Positions 52,610 to 63,110 of a stretch of 64,000 bases of DNA are shown here, piece after piece. The translations under genes were made by a program, and so were the position numbers. The notes below the pieces were generated by a model. That model searched no databases, was not told where the DNA came from, and saw nothing but the letters and a program-made list of their open reading frames with translations. Location of the stretch: assembly GCA_018648645.1 (NCBI GenBank), contig JABGQS010000006.1, forward strand, positions 1 to 64,000. The letters are read 5' to 3'. Within the stretch, counting starts at the first letter, position 1; each line of letters opens with the position of its first letter. Source of the DNA: Clostridia bacterium (GTDB lineage: Bacteria; Bacillota; Clostridia; Christensenellales; SZUA-584).

Positions 52610-53308
52610 TTAAAATTTACTCAGAAAGATTCTACCTTCTTTTTCAGAAATCAATCTAGAATGCTTCGGGCCTCTTAAACTTGATTTTATCAAAAAAGTC
52701 ATTAAAAACTTTATAGTTTCATTACTAAGTCCATTTTCACAGTATATTTGTTTTATTAATTCAATTGCCTCATCCATATTTTTGTTATCGCTTGAAGCTA
52801 AGTAGAGGCGAAAATCTTTTATGATTTCCATGACTTTAATATGTTCTTTATATGAGCCGTCCTTTTGCATCATTTTTTCAATAAGTCGTAGTTGATCTTT
52901 CTCAAGATTATTATTCAACCACTCCAAATGATCTTCTTCAATACTCTCCTTTACAGCTGTGCTCAATGCAAAAGAGTCTTTCTTCTTGAGCCTTTTCAAC
53001 AATCTTCTTGCTGTTTCGAGCTCTTCTATTTGCTCATCAATAAATTGCAATTTGACATCAATCAAAGGTGTCAAATTAATAAAATCACTATCTAAGTTTT
53101 CTTTAATTTCTTTGAGAGTGAGACCAATAATTTTTAAGCTTTGTATCATGTTCAATTTTTCCATGTCAGAATCGTCGTAATGCCAATATCCATTCTCATC
53201 AACAAATGAGGGCTCGAGTAAACCAAGTTTATTATAATGTCGTAGTGTTTTCTTTGTGATGGAGCATTTAATCGCAAACTCTTTTGAGGAGTATATTCTT
53301 GTTTTCAT
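52610..53308 (-). CDS. MerR-family transcriptional regulator
   Basis: A 232-residue one-component regulator. The N-terminal winged helix (FAIKCSITKKTLRHYNKLGL, then ENGYWHYDDSDMEKL) is followed by a dimerisation coiled coil (about 75-115) and an unrecognised effector domain (about 120-232), lacking the cysteine pattern of metal-binding MerR proteins. Upstream lies a minus-strand promoter with a 19-base spacer, typical of MerR-controlled promoters, and the divergent EFR1 gene has a matching one. Target is probably itself and the EFR1 gene. Confidence 0.9.
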   Translation of the reverse strand: MKTRIYSSKEFAIKCSITKKTLRHYNKLGLLEPSFVDENGYWHYDDSDMEKLNMIQSLKIIGLTLKEIKENLDSDFINLTPLIDVKLQFIDEQIEELETARRLLKRLKKKDSFALSTAVKESIEEDHLEWLNNNLEKDQLRLIEKMMQKDGSYKEHIKVMEIIKDFRLYLASSDNKNMDEAIELIKQIYCENGLSNETIKFLMTFLIKSSLRGPKHSRLISEKEGRIFLSKF

Positions 53309-53334
53309 ATGAACTCACCCTCTCATTTCAATTT

Positions 53335-53365
53335 ATTATACCCCAAGACCCATGGTCACAGTCAA
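53335..53365 (-). promoter_or_regulatory. merR-type promoter with 19-base spacer (autoregulation)
   Basis: Minus-strand TTGACT (53360-53365), 19-base spacer, perfect TATAAT (53335-53340). The spacer contains GACCATGGGTC, an imperfect palindrome around CCATGG. Spacers of 19-20 bases are the hallmark of MerR-activated promoters. Confidence 0.7.
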
Positions 53366-53411
53366 GCAATTAATCCTATGGGTATACTATTGTACTTTAT
53401 AAATATAGTTA

Positions 53412-53442
53412 TTGACTTCGCCCTAAGGTCATAGATTACATT
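53412..53442 (+). promoter_or_regulatory. merR-type promoter with 19-base spacer (EFR1 gene)
   Basis: TTGACT (53412-53417), 19-base spacer, TACATT (53437-53442). The spacer has CCCTAAGGTC, at the same place as ACCATGGGTC in the divergent merR promoter, with a TGAC/GTCA imperfect palindrome. About 40 bases before the EFR1 start. Confidence 0.65.
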
Positions 53443-53481
53443 ATAAGTATAACGACTTTACAAAGACTTTAGGAGATAATT

Positions 53482-54279
53482 ATGAATAACTATATTTTTT
53501 ATTTTAGTGGTACTGGAAATTCTTTGAGCATCGCAAAACAGATTTGTGCAAGAACGCAGAATACTGAACTGATTAGCATTACCAATCAAATTGAATCGGG
53601 GTATGAAATTGAAGATGCAGATACTATTGGCTTCGTCTTGCCAGTGTATCTATTTGGTGCACCTTTGATTGCCGAAGAATTTATTAAGAAACTTAAAATC
53701 AAACGTCACAAATACCTTTATGTACTGTTTGTGCATGGCGGAGCACCATACTCGGCTGTGAACAATTTCAAAAGTAAGTTAAATGACGCTGGACTAAAAG
53801 TTGATGCCGGATTTGAAATTGTGTCACCGGATAACTACATCGCAGGGAATAATCCACCTAATATTGAGGAGGCTAGAGATATTTTATCCAAATCAAAAGA
53901 GGAGTTGAATAAGGTTATCGAAGAGATGAAAAATAGGGAAAATTCCTTTCCGAAGATTTCGCTCCGGAAAAATCTTTTTGGAACCCTTATGCGCCCATCA
54001 TTTAAGGGTATTGCATCAAAAGCAGCACAAAAGTTCATTACTACAAATGATTGCAATGCATGTGGGACATGTGTGAAACTCTGCCCACGAGGAATAATAT
54101 CTATTAACGAGAACAATAGACCTGAATGGATTGGAAGCAATTGTGAAATGTGTTTCTCCTGCATAAACCTTTGTCCAAAAAAAGCGATTGAAATTGGTAA
54201 AAAGACGGAGGGAAGAAATCGTTATAAGAACCCAGAAGTCACAATAACTGAATTGACAGTTCGGAAAAATGAGCCATAA
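53482..54279 (+). CDS. EFR1-family flavodoxin/ferredoxin fusion protein
   Basis: A 265-residue electron carrier of the EFR1 type: N-terminal flavodoxin fold with FMN loop YFSGTGNSLSIAKQI (about 7-21) and a C-terminal double [4Fe-4S] ferredoxin (CNACGTCVKLCP and CEMCFSCINLCP). The gene is AT-richer than most neighbours, as is the merR gene, so this pair may be a later arrival. AGGAGAT precedes the ATG. Probably induced by the divergent MerR regulator. The substrate is unknown. Confidence 0.9.
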   Translation: MNNYIFYFSGTGNSLSIAKQICARTQNTELISITNQIESGYEIEDADTIGFVLPVYLFGAPLIAEEFIKKLKIKRHKYLYVLFVHGGAPYSAVNNFKSKLNDAGLKVDAGFEIVSPDNYIAGNNPPNIEEARDILSKSKEELNKVIEEMKNRENSFPKISLRKNLFGTLMRPSFKGIASKAAQKFITTNDCNACGTCVKLCPRGIISINENNRPEWIGSNCEMCFSCINLCPKKAIEIGKKTEGRNRYKNPEVTITELTVRKNEP

Positions 54280-54472
54280 GTTAGAATGAGATTATTATAT
54301 GCTATCTGCTTTACGCATTATTATGTAATGGTTCTATTATCTTTGTCTTGTTTGATATCAAATTCTCCTGTTTAATATGCATTGTTTGTAATCATAACAA
54401 TCTCCATTCTTTAAAGATGATCTCCTAAAAGCATTGCTTTTTATAAAATAAGGAATAGCGAGTAATACATAA

Positions 54473-54510
54473 GAAGAACCTCAAAAACAATTCTGTTATT
54501 GAGGTTCTTC
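54473..54510. terminator. Bidirectional terminator between EFR1 and groEL
   Basis: A perfect 12-pair stem GAAGAACCTCAA / TTGAGGTTCTTC with a 14-base loop lies between two convergent genes. The rest of 54280-54544 is AT-rich and empty. Confidence 0.75.
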
Positions 54511-54544
54511 TCTATAAATAAATGTTTGAAGCTAATTTAGTAGT

Positions 54545-56565
<2,021 letters not shown>

Positions 56566-56573
56566 CAACAATA

Positions 56574-56602
56574 AATATAAACGATTCCGCAACTATTGGC
56601 AA
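56574..56602 (-). promoter_or_regulatory. Promoter of groESL
   Basis: Minus-strand TTGCCA (56597-56602), 17-base spacer, TATATT (56574-56579), directly upstream of CIRCE. The remaining intergenic stretch to 56798 is AT-rich with no further gene. Confidence 0.75.
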
Positions 56603-56798
56603 ACCCCACTAACTGCTATATCGCCATTCATATCGCGCTCATTCTAATATATCGGCTATTTTCTTCCACAATCTCCTCAAATCTCCGTTATTCGCGTCTT
56701 TACGCACATATCAGCAATATTTTCATATTAACAGCAGGACTTTACTATATCGCGCCGAAGTTTATCATAAATTACACAATCAGAAGGAGTATTTTAGG

Positions 56799-57248
56799 AT
56801 GGATAAATGGGATAAGCGTTTCATGGATTTAACGAACACAATCGCACAATGGTCAAGCTGCTATCAGCCTAACCGCAACATCGGTGCCGTCATCGTCAAA
56901 AACAAACGCATCCTAACCACCGGATACAACGGCGCCCCCGCCGGCATCAAAAGCTGCAAGGAAAAAGGCGAGTGCATGCGTCGCAAACTAAACATTCCCT
57001 CCGGCACCCGGCACGAGCTGTGCTTTGCTATCCACGCAGAGCAAAACGCCATCATCCAAGCAGCAAAGCTCGGCGTAAGTATACAGGACGCCACTCTCTA
57101 CTGCACTCACCAGCCCTGCGTCATCTGCTCCAAGATGATAGTAAACTCGGGCATCAGCAAAGTCATATACGAAAAACCCTACCCCGACGACTTCTCCAGC
57201 CAAATTTTCGAAGAAGCCGGCGTAGAACTCGTTCAGTTTGTGTACTAA
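56799..57248 (+). CDS. Deoxycytidylate deaminase (ComEB-like)
   Basis: Zinc enzyme that converts dCMP to dUMP for thymidylate synthesis. The 149-residue protein has the zinc motifs CFAIHAEQNAI (HAE) and HQPCVICSKMIVNSG (PCxxC), and the extra Cys/His near SCKEKGECMRR typical of dCMP deaminases. ATG after AAGGAG and TAGG. Confidence 0.94.
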   Translation: MDKWDKRFMDLTNTIAQWSSCYQPNRNIGAVIVKNKRILTTGYNGAPAGIKSCKEKGECMRRKLNIPSGTRHELCFAIHAEQNAIIQAAKLGVSIQDATLYCTHQPCVICSKMIVNSGISKVIYEKPYPDDFSSQIFEEAGVELVQFVY

Positions 57249-57289
57249 AGTCAGCTTCGCTTTTCAAAATATAACCACGAGGTAGATAA

Positions 57290-57523
57290 ATGAGTAAGCC
57301 AGATTCCGATAAAAACTTTTATAATCATACACCAATGGGTTTCAACCCAAAGTATAATAAAGGCCCGGAATACAAACCGGGCGGCGGTGTATTTGGTTTA
57401 TTCATAACCGCAGCCATTATTCTTGTAATTGTGCTTGTTATATTCCTGATTAGTTACGATGGCAATATTACGGGCAACGACCAGATAGAGACTCAGGAAA
57501 GTACTCAGGAATCAGTTGATTAA
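57290..57523 (+). CDS. Small single-pass membrane protein, unknown
   Basis: A 77-residue protein: hydrophilic N-terminus with Pro, Tyr and Lys (NHTPMGFNPKYNKGPEYKP), one membrane helix at about 35-55 and an acidic, Gln/Ser-rich tail. GAGG precedes the ATG. Located after dCMP deaminase and before another membrane protein; no family recognised. Confidence 0.65.
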   Translation: MSKPDSDKNFYNHTPMGFNPKYNKGPEYKPGGGVFGLFITAAIILVIVLVIFLISYDGNITGNDQIETQESTQESVD

Positions 57524-57546
57524 ACTATTTATATGGGAGTTTGTAT

Positions 57547-58041
57547 TTGAAGAAATTTTTATTGGCAACATTTATTGTGGGAGTAGTAATATATTTATTA
57601 AACTTTCAGGGTTTTAATTTTTTCATAATGGTAATATTTATAGTTTTGCTTTCCATTACTATGTTTACTTTAATTTACGTAAATCTATTAGAGGACCCAG
57701 AAAAACAAAAAGCGAGGCATGCAAGATTTAGGGGGATATCGCAAAACGCTGATAATTGGTCTTATAATTATGCAAAGAAAAGTTTACCTGTCTTAATTAT
57801 ATTCGCTTTATTGGGCTTTATTTATTTTTTTGTATCAAGAATGCTAGAGAAAGTGAATGGAGGGTTGTTTGCTTATGCTCGATTTACATTTATAGTGGGA
57901 ATAATTCTATTTGTAACAATGACAACAATCCTTACTATTAGTCTTGTAAAAAAGAAACAACCTTTTGCAAGTGAGAATATAAGAAGAAATGCCTATATGT
58001 TTTTAAATGTGATTGTGAGTTTGATGCTAATTGCAAAATAA
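57547..58041 (+). CDS. Four-helix membrane protein, unknown
   Basis: A 164-residue protein with four membrane helices and basic loops (KQKARHARFRG). The start is TTG at 57547, 7 bases after GGGAG; a TTG at 57541 is too close to that site. It follows the small membrane protein by 23 bases. AT-rich codon usage. Function not recognised. Confidence 0.65.
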   Translation: MKKFLLATFIVGVVIYLLNFQGFNFFIMVIFIVLLSITMFTLIYVNLLEDPEKQKARHARFRGISQNADNWSYNYAKKSLPVLIIFALLGFIYFFVSRMLEKVNGGLFAYARFTFIVGIILFVTMTTILTISLVKKKQPFASENIRRNAYMFLNVIVSLMLIAK

Positions 58042-58218
58042 GAACGTCCTATTTTGATAAACTCATCTGATATGCGTACATATTTTCGAAATACACCCCA
58101 TTTTTGCAAACTTCATATTGAAAACTCCCGCAATATAAAGTATAATAGAAGATGATATGCAATTACTAACATACTACATTTTGTATATTTTTTGTGAGGA
58201 CAACTTTTAGGGGGTACT

Positions 58219-60186
58219 ATGGCAAAAAAGTATAGTGCCGGCGATATACAGGTGCTCGAAGGGCTAGACGCAGTGCGCAAACGCCCGGGTATGTACATCG
58301 GATCGACCGGTCAAAAAGGGCTTCATCATCTGCTTTGGGAGGTCGTGGACAACGCGGTCGACGAGGCAGCAAACGGTTTTGCAGACAAAATCGACGTTAC
58401 CATCCACGCCGACAATTCGGTGACGGTTGTGGACAACGGCAGAGGCATTCCCGTTGGGCTTCATCCCGAGCTAAAGGTGTCGGGTGTCGAGGTCGTCTTC
58501 ACCCAGCTGCACGCAGGTGGCAAATTCAACAACGATTCCTACACATATTCGGGCGGACTTCACGGCGTTGGCGCGTCGGTTGTTAACGCGCTCTCACGCT
58601 GGCTTACCGTTCAAGTTTGCACCAACGGCAAACTATACGAGCAGAACTTCAAAAGCTATATGAGCAAAGGCAAGATAGAAAGCGGACGCAGAGTCGCAAA
58701 ATTGGCCGAAATCGGTCGCTGCAAAAATCGCGGCACCACCGTCACCTATATGCCGGATGATCGCGTTTTCGAAACGCTGTCACTCAGCTTCGACACAGTG
58801 TCGTCGCATCTGCGCATCATCTCGTTTCTCACCAAAGGTGTTATCATCACGCTCACAGACGAGCGCACCAAAAAAGACGACAAACCAAAAACAGCAGTGT
58901 TCGACTACTCAGGCGGCATTGTCGATTTTGTGCAATACCTTAATGAGGAGAAAACCGTGCTGCACAAAAAGCCTATCAGCTTCGGCGGCGAAAAAGGCGA
59001 CGTCAAGGTGCAGATCGCCATGCAGTACAACGACACATACAACGACAATATATTGAGTTTCGTCAACAACATCGAGACGGCAGACGGCGGCACCCACGTT
59101 TCTGGTTTCAAATCCGCCCACACCAAAGTAATGAACGAATACGCGCGCCAAACAGGGCTGCTCAAAGAGAAAGACAGCAACCTCGCAGGTGACGATTATA
59201 GAGAAGGCATGAGCGCTGTCATCAACATCAAAATGAAAGATGCCCAGTTCGAAGGTCAAACTAAAGGCAAGCTCGGCAACACCGAAGTAAGGACCATTGT
59301 TGAAGCCATCGTGCTGGAAAAGCTCGCGCTGTTCCTTGCCGACCTCAACAACACAGCCATCGCGGGCGAGATCGTCGGCAAAGCAATCAAAGCCGCTCAA
59401 GCACGTAGCGCCGCGACCAAAGCAAAGAAGCTGGAGCGCCAGCGCAGCAAGCTGGAAGGCGCGCCGCTTGTGGGCAAGCTAAGCAGCTGCACAGGCAAAA
59501 AAGCGGTCCAGAACGAGCTGTTCATCGTCGAGGGCGACAGCGCCGGCGGCAGTGCCAAGCAAGGCAGAGACCGCCGCTTCCAAGCGATACTGCCGCTTCG
59601 TGGCAAACCGCTCAATGTCGAAAAGCGCAGGCTCGACCAAGTCATACAAAACGAGGAGTTTCGCTCCATCATCACAGCGCTCGGCACAGGCTTTGACGGC
59701 GACTTTGTGGAAAGCGCACTCAAATACCATAAAATCATCATCCTCGCCGACGCAGACGACGATGGCGCACACATCCGCGCTATTCTGCTAACGTTCTTCT
59801 ACCGCTATTTCAAAGACTTGCTGACCGCGGGTCATATATACATCGGACGCCCCCCGCTCTACCGCGTGCACAAAGGCAAAAAGTCACGCTATGCGTACAG
59901 CGAAGCGGATTTGCGTGCAGCGCAGGAAGAGTTCGGCAAGGACGCCAACATACAGCGCTACAAGGGTTTAGGGGAAATGAACCCAGATCAGCTTTGGGAG
60001 ACCACGATGGACCCAAGTAACCGCCAGCTTTTCCAAGTGGTGCTGGACGACCAAGCCGAAGCAGAGCGTCTCGTCACCATACTGATGGGCGACAAACCCG
60101 AGCCCAGGAAACTCTACATATCCGAGCACGCCAACTTCAACAAGGAAGACAGCTTTTACAAAGAGAAGGTGAAGACGAATGGCTAA
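58219..60186 (+). CDS. parE: Type IIA DNA topoisomerase subunit B (ParE/GyrB-like)
   Basis: ATPase subunit of a type IIA topoisomerase, 655 residues. GHKL ATP site: [14 protein letters not shown] (Asn ligand), [12 protein letters not shown] and [22 protein letters not shown] motifs: [20 protein letters not shown] and [18 protein letters not shown]. The C-terminal [20 protein letters not shown] is conserved. Neither dnaA nor recF is adjacent, as would be expected of the main gyrB locus, so ParE is favoured; the partner's GyrA box keeps gyrase possible. It overlaps the A subunit gene by 8 bases. Confidence 0.93.
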   Translation: MAKKYSAGDIQVLEGLDAVRKRPGMYIGSTGQKGLHHLLWEVVDNAVDEAANGFADKIDVTIHADNSVTVVDNGRGIPVGLHPELKVSGVEVVFTQLHAGGKFNNDSYTYSGGLHGVGASVVNALSRWLTVQVCTNGKLYEQNFKSYMSKGKIESGRRVAKLAEIGRCKNRGTTVTYMPDDRVFETLSLSFDTVSSHLRIISFLTKGVIITLTDERTKKDDKPKTAVFDYSGGIVDFVQYLNEEKTVLHKKPISFGGEKGDVKVQIAMQYNDTYNDNILSFVNNIETADGGTHVSGFKSAHTKVMNEYARQTGLLKEKDSNLAGDDYREGMSAVINIKMKDAQFEGQTKGKLGNTEVRTIVEAIVLEKLALFLADLNNTAIAGEIVGKAIKAAQARSAATKAKKLERQRSKLEGAPLVGKLSSCTGKKAVQNELFIVEGDSAGGSAKQGRDRRFQAILPLRGKPLNVEKRRLDQVIQNEEFRSIITALGTGFDGDFVESALKYHKIIILADADDDGAHIRAILLTFFYRYFKDLLTAGHIYIGRPPLYRVHKGKKSRYAYSEADLRAAQEEFGKDANIQRYKGLGEMNPDQLWETTMDPSNRQLFQVVLDDQAEAERLVTILMGDKPEPRKLYISEHANFNKEDSFYKEKVKTNG

Positions 60187-62608
60187 ACGAAAAAAAGATG
60201 AAATTATCAACAACGAAGTAGTTACGCCAATTTCGCTCGGCGACGTAATGCACGACTCCATGCTTCCCTTCGCCGAATACGTCATCATGGACAGGGCGCT
60301 GCCGCGCGTTGAAGACGGTCTAAAGCCTGTGCAGCGCCGCATACTCTACACCATGATGGAGCTTAGCCTATTGCCCGAGAAGCCACACAGAAAATCGGCC
60401 AGAATCGTCGGCGACGCTCTTGGCAAATACCACCCGCACGGCGACAAATCGGTCTATGACGCGATGGTGCGTATGGCGCAAAGCTTTGTGATGCGCGCGC
60501 CTCTCGTTTCGGGTCATGGCAACTTTGGCAGCATGGACGGCGACACCGCTGCAGCCATGCGATACACCGAAGCGCGCCTGTCCCCTATCGCGATGGAACT
60601 GCTCGCACACATCCACAAAGACACCGTGCGCTTTAGCTTCAACTTTGACGACACACTGAAAGAGCCGGACATGCTTCCGGCGCGATATCCCAATCTGCTG
60701 GTAAACGGCGCAAGCGGCATCGCAGTCGGTCTCGCGACCAACATCCCTCCGCACAACCTCGTCGAAGTCATCGACGGCGTTGTCGCGCGCATCAAAAATC
60801 CAACAATATCGCTGGACGAGATTATGCAGATTATCAAGGGTCCCGACTTCCCGACAGGCGGATATTTGCTCAATATGGAGCAGCTTCGCCAAGCGTACGA
60901 GACAGGTCGCGGCAAAGTTGCCGTGCGTGCCAAGGCCACCATCGAAAAAGGCACAAACGGCAAAACGCTAATCGTCATTAACGAGATAGCGTACCAAATC
61001 AACAAAGCAGCTATGCTTCGCAAAATCCTGCTGGTTACCGAAACCAGAAAAGACATGTTCGCAGGCATAGCAGACATCCGAGACGAGTCCGACCGCACCG
61101 GCATACGTGCTGTTATCGAAGTGCGAAAAGGCTTCGACACGCAGGATATACTAACCTGCTTATACAAATACTCCGACATGCAAGTCACGTTTGGCATCAA
61201 CATGGTCTGCATTGCCGACGGTCAACCAAAACAATTGTCATTGATGCAAATGATAGACTATTACATCGCGTTCCAAAAAGACGTGGTAACACGCCGTACG
61301 CGTTTCGATCTCGAAAAAGCCCGGCGTCGCGAGCACATTCTCGCCGGGCTGATGATCTCAGTACAAAACATAGACGAAGTAATCAAAATTATTCGCGGAA
61401 GCGAATCGCCCAAGGTAGCCAAAGCAAAGCTGATAGAGCGTTTTAAGCTTTCCGACGTGCAGGCACAAGCGATTCTAGACATGCGGCTCGCCCGTCTAAC
61501 CGAGCTCGAAATCGATTCGCTCCAAAAAGAGTACGCATTTATACAAGAGACAATCAAGCGCCTCGAGGCAATTCTCAAATCAAACGCCATGCTATTGAAA
61601 GTCATCGTGCACGAGCTAACCGAAATCCGAGACAAGTACGGAGACCCGCGCCGAACAAAGGTGCTCGACACCAACCACGAAATCGAGATCAACGAAGCCG
61701 ACTACAAAACTGTCGAGGGCTACGCTATCCTGCTTTCGCCCGACGGTTTCCTAAAGCGCATCAACGAAAAAACGTACCAGAAATCGGCGCTGACAAACGG
61801 CGATTCACCCAAGCAGGTCATTACGTCCGCCAGCGACATGCGCGTCCAGATTTTCACAAGTCTTGGTAACATGTACACGCTTAACTGCACTGACTTGCCG
61901 GACGCGAAACCAAAGGACAAGGGCAAACCGCTGTCCGCTCTCATGGCAGGCATCAACGCCAAAGAGCAAATTGTCGGGCTGTTCAGCTTCTCTGACTACA
62001 AGGGTGGCGACATCGTTTTCGCAACCAAAAACGGTCTGATTAAACGCAGTAAGCTTAGCGATTACGACGTGCGCAACAAAAAAATCGCCGCGTGCGGGCT
62101 CACAAAAGACGACAGCATAGTCTCGGTCAACCTCATCTCGAACAAATCCGACTGGCTGGTCTTAAGCTCGGCCGGCATGGCTGTTCGCTTCTCAAGTGAC
62201 GATGTCTCGTGCATGGGCAGAGCCGCAAAGGGTGTCAAAAGCATCTCACTGCCACAGGGCGACACCGTTGTCATGGCTTGCCCCATTGCAGAGCGCGATG
62301 ACGTTATGATACTCACCGAGCTTGGGTACACAAAGCGTAGCAAGGTCTCGCAGTTCGAAATTCAGCGGCGTGGCGGCAAGGGCGTTAGAGCAATCACTCT
62401 GCAAAAAAACGGCGCCACCGGCACGCGCGTTGCGGCAGCGCTTACAATCTCGACTCCATCAGACATCATCGTTTCACTAAACTCGGGTCAGCACTTCACT
62501 GTTTCATCAGGCAAAATCGCCTGCACCGGCCGCGCATCCAAAGGCACGCCGGCTGTGCTCGCGGTAATGGGCGACTTTGTAAAGGACGTTTACATATCGT
62601 CGCTATGA
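60179..62608 (+). CDS. parC: Type IIA DNA topoisomerase subunit A (ParC/GyrA-like) with GyrA box
   Basis: Breakage-reunion subunit, 809 residues. [17 protein letters not shown], the active-site tyrosine Tyr129 in [14 protein letters not shown], and [19 protein letters not shown] are conserved. The C-terminal beta-pinwheel includes [11 protein letters not shown], a match to the GyrA box needed for DNA wrapping and negative supercoiling. In the quinolone-resistance segment [10 protein letters not shown] the residue equivalent to GyrA Ser83 is Lys90. By N-terminal type the protein resembles Clostridial topoisomerase IV A subunits, so naming is uncertain between parC and gyrA. Confidence 0.92.
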   Translation: MAKRKKDEIINNEVVTPISLGDVMHDSMLPFAEYVIMDRALPRVEDGLKPVQRRILYTMMELSLLPEKPHRKSARIVGDALGKYHPHGDKSVYDAMVRMAQSFVMRAPLVSGHGNFGSMDGDTAAAMRYTEARLSPIAMELLAHIHKDTVRFSFNFDDTLKEPDMLPARYPNLLVNGASGIAVGLATNIPPHNLVEVIDGVVARIKNPTISLDEIMQIIKGPDFPTGGYLLNMEQLRQAYETGRGKVAVRAKATIEKGTNGKTLIVINEIAYQINKAAMLRKILLVTETRKDMFAGIADIRDESDRTGIRAVIEVRKGFDTQDILTCLYKYSDMQVTFGINMVCIADGQPKQLSLMQMIDYYIAFQKDVVTRRTRFDLEKARRREHILAGLMISVQNIDEVIKIIRGSESPKVAKAKLIERFKLSDVQAQAILDMRLARLTELEIDSLQKEYAFIQETIKRLEAILKSNAMLLKVIVHELTEIRDKYGDPRRTKVLDTNHEIEINEADYKTVEGYAILLSPDGFLKRINEKTYQKSALTNGDSPKQVITSASDMRVQIFTSLGNMYTLNCTDLPDAKPKDKGKPLSALMAGINAKEQIVGLFSFSDYKGGDIVFATKNGLIKRSKLSDYDVRNKKIAACGLTKDDSIVSVNLISNKSDWLVLSSAGMAVRFSSDDVSCMGRAAKGVKSISLPQGDTVVMACPIAERDDVMILTELGYTKRSKVSQFEIQRRGGKGVRAITLQKNGATGTRVAAALTISTPSDIIVSLNSGQHFTVSSGKIACTGRASKGTPAVLAVMGDFVKDVYISSL

Positions 62609-62680
62609 TAGATTGATTAACCAAGGGTTCAGTTTAATTGTTCGTTTGGTCAGCAAAATAATAATGGGGAGGTATTTGTT

Positions 62681-63001
62681 ATGGTCGAGTTCAATAAACC
62701 AAGTAGAAATTGGCAGGAAGTCAGCGACTTAATTTACAACATGTTTATAGCGGAGCATTACGCACTGGAGGAAGGCACAAAAATTGACGGTATATACGGC
62801 ATCGGCAACGCGGCAGGTCGCTTTTGGGGCGGCGGTTTCGTAACGCGCAACAAATTCTCTATCAAAATCTTCACCACTCCGGACGATGGTACGCTCATTC
62901 ACTTCGACAAAGCAATGTCGGGCATGGGCGGTGGTATCATGGGAATGGCTAAAATGAACAAGGAGTTTGATCGCGTAAAGCTAATTCTGCAGAACCTATA
63001 G
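62681..63001 (+). CDS. Small conserved-looking protein of unknown function
   Basis: A 106-residue soluble protein: SRNWQEVSDLIYNMFIAEHY at the start, then IYGIGNAAGRFWGGGFVTRN and a glycine/methionine-rich end (SGMGGGIMGMAKMNKEF). GGGGAGG precedes the ATG. It lies alone after the topoisomerase genes. No family is recognised; the glycine-rich turns may form a small ligand-binding fold. Confidence 0.7.
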   Translation: MVEFNKPSRNWQEVSDLIYNMFIAEHYALEEGTKIDGIYGIGNAAGRFWGGGFVTRNKFSIKIFTTPDDGTLIHFDKAMSGMGGGIMGMAKMNKEFDRVKLILQNL

Positions 63002-63020
63002 CCTACACAGAAAACGACAT

Positions 63021-63062
63021 CTAAAAAGCAGCTATGAGCGTTTGCCCAAAGCTGCTTTTATT
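63021..63062. terminator. Bidirectional terminator between small protein and malic enzyme
   Basis: AAAAGCAGCT / AGCTGCTTTT perfect 10-pair stem with a 16-base loop, flanked by A and T runs, between convergent genes. Confidence 0.85.
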
Positions 63063-63110
63063 TACCTAATATCGCCCTTTCCGGCAAAAGGCAACGGTCG
63101 CTTACAGACT

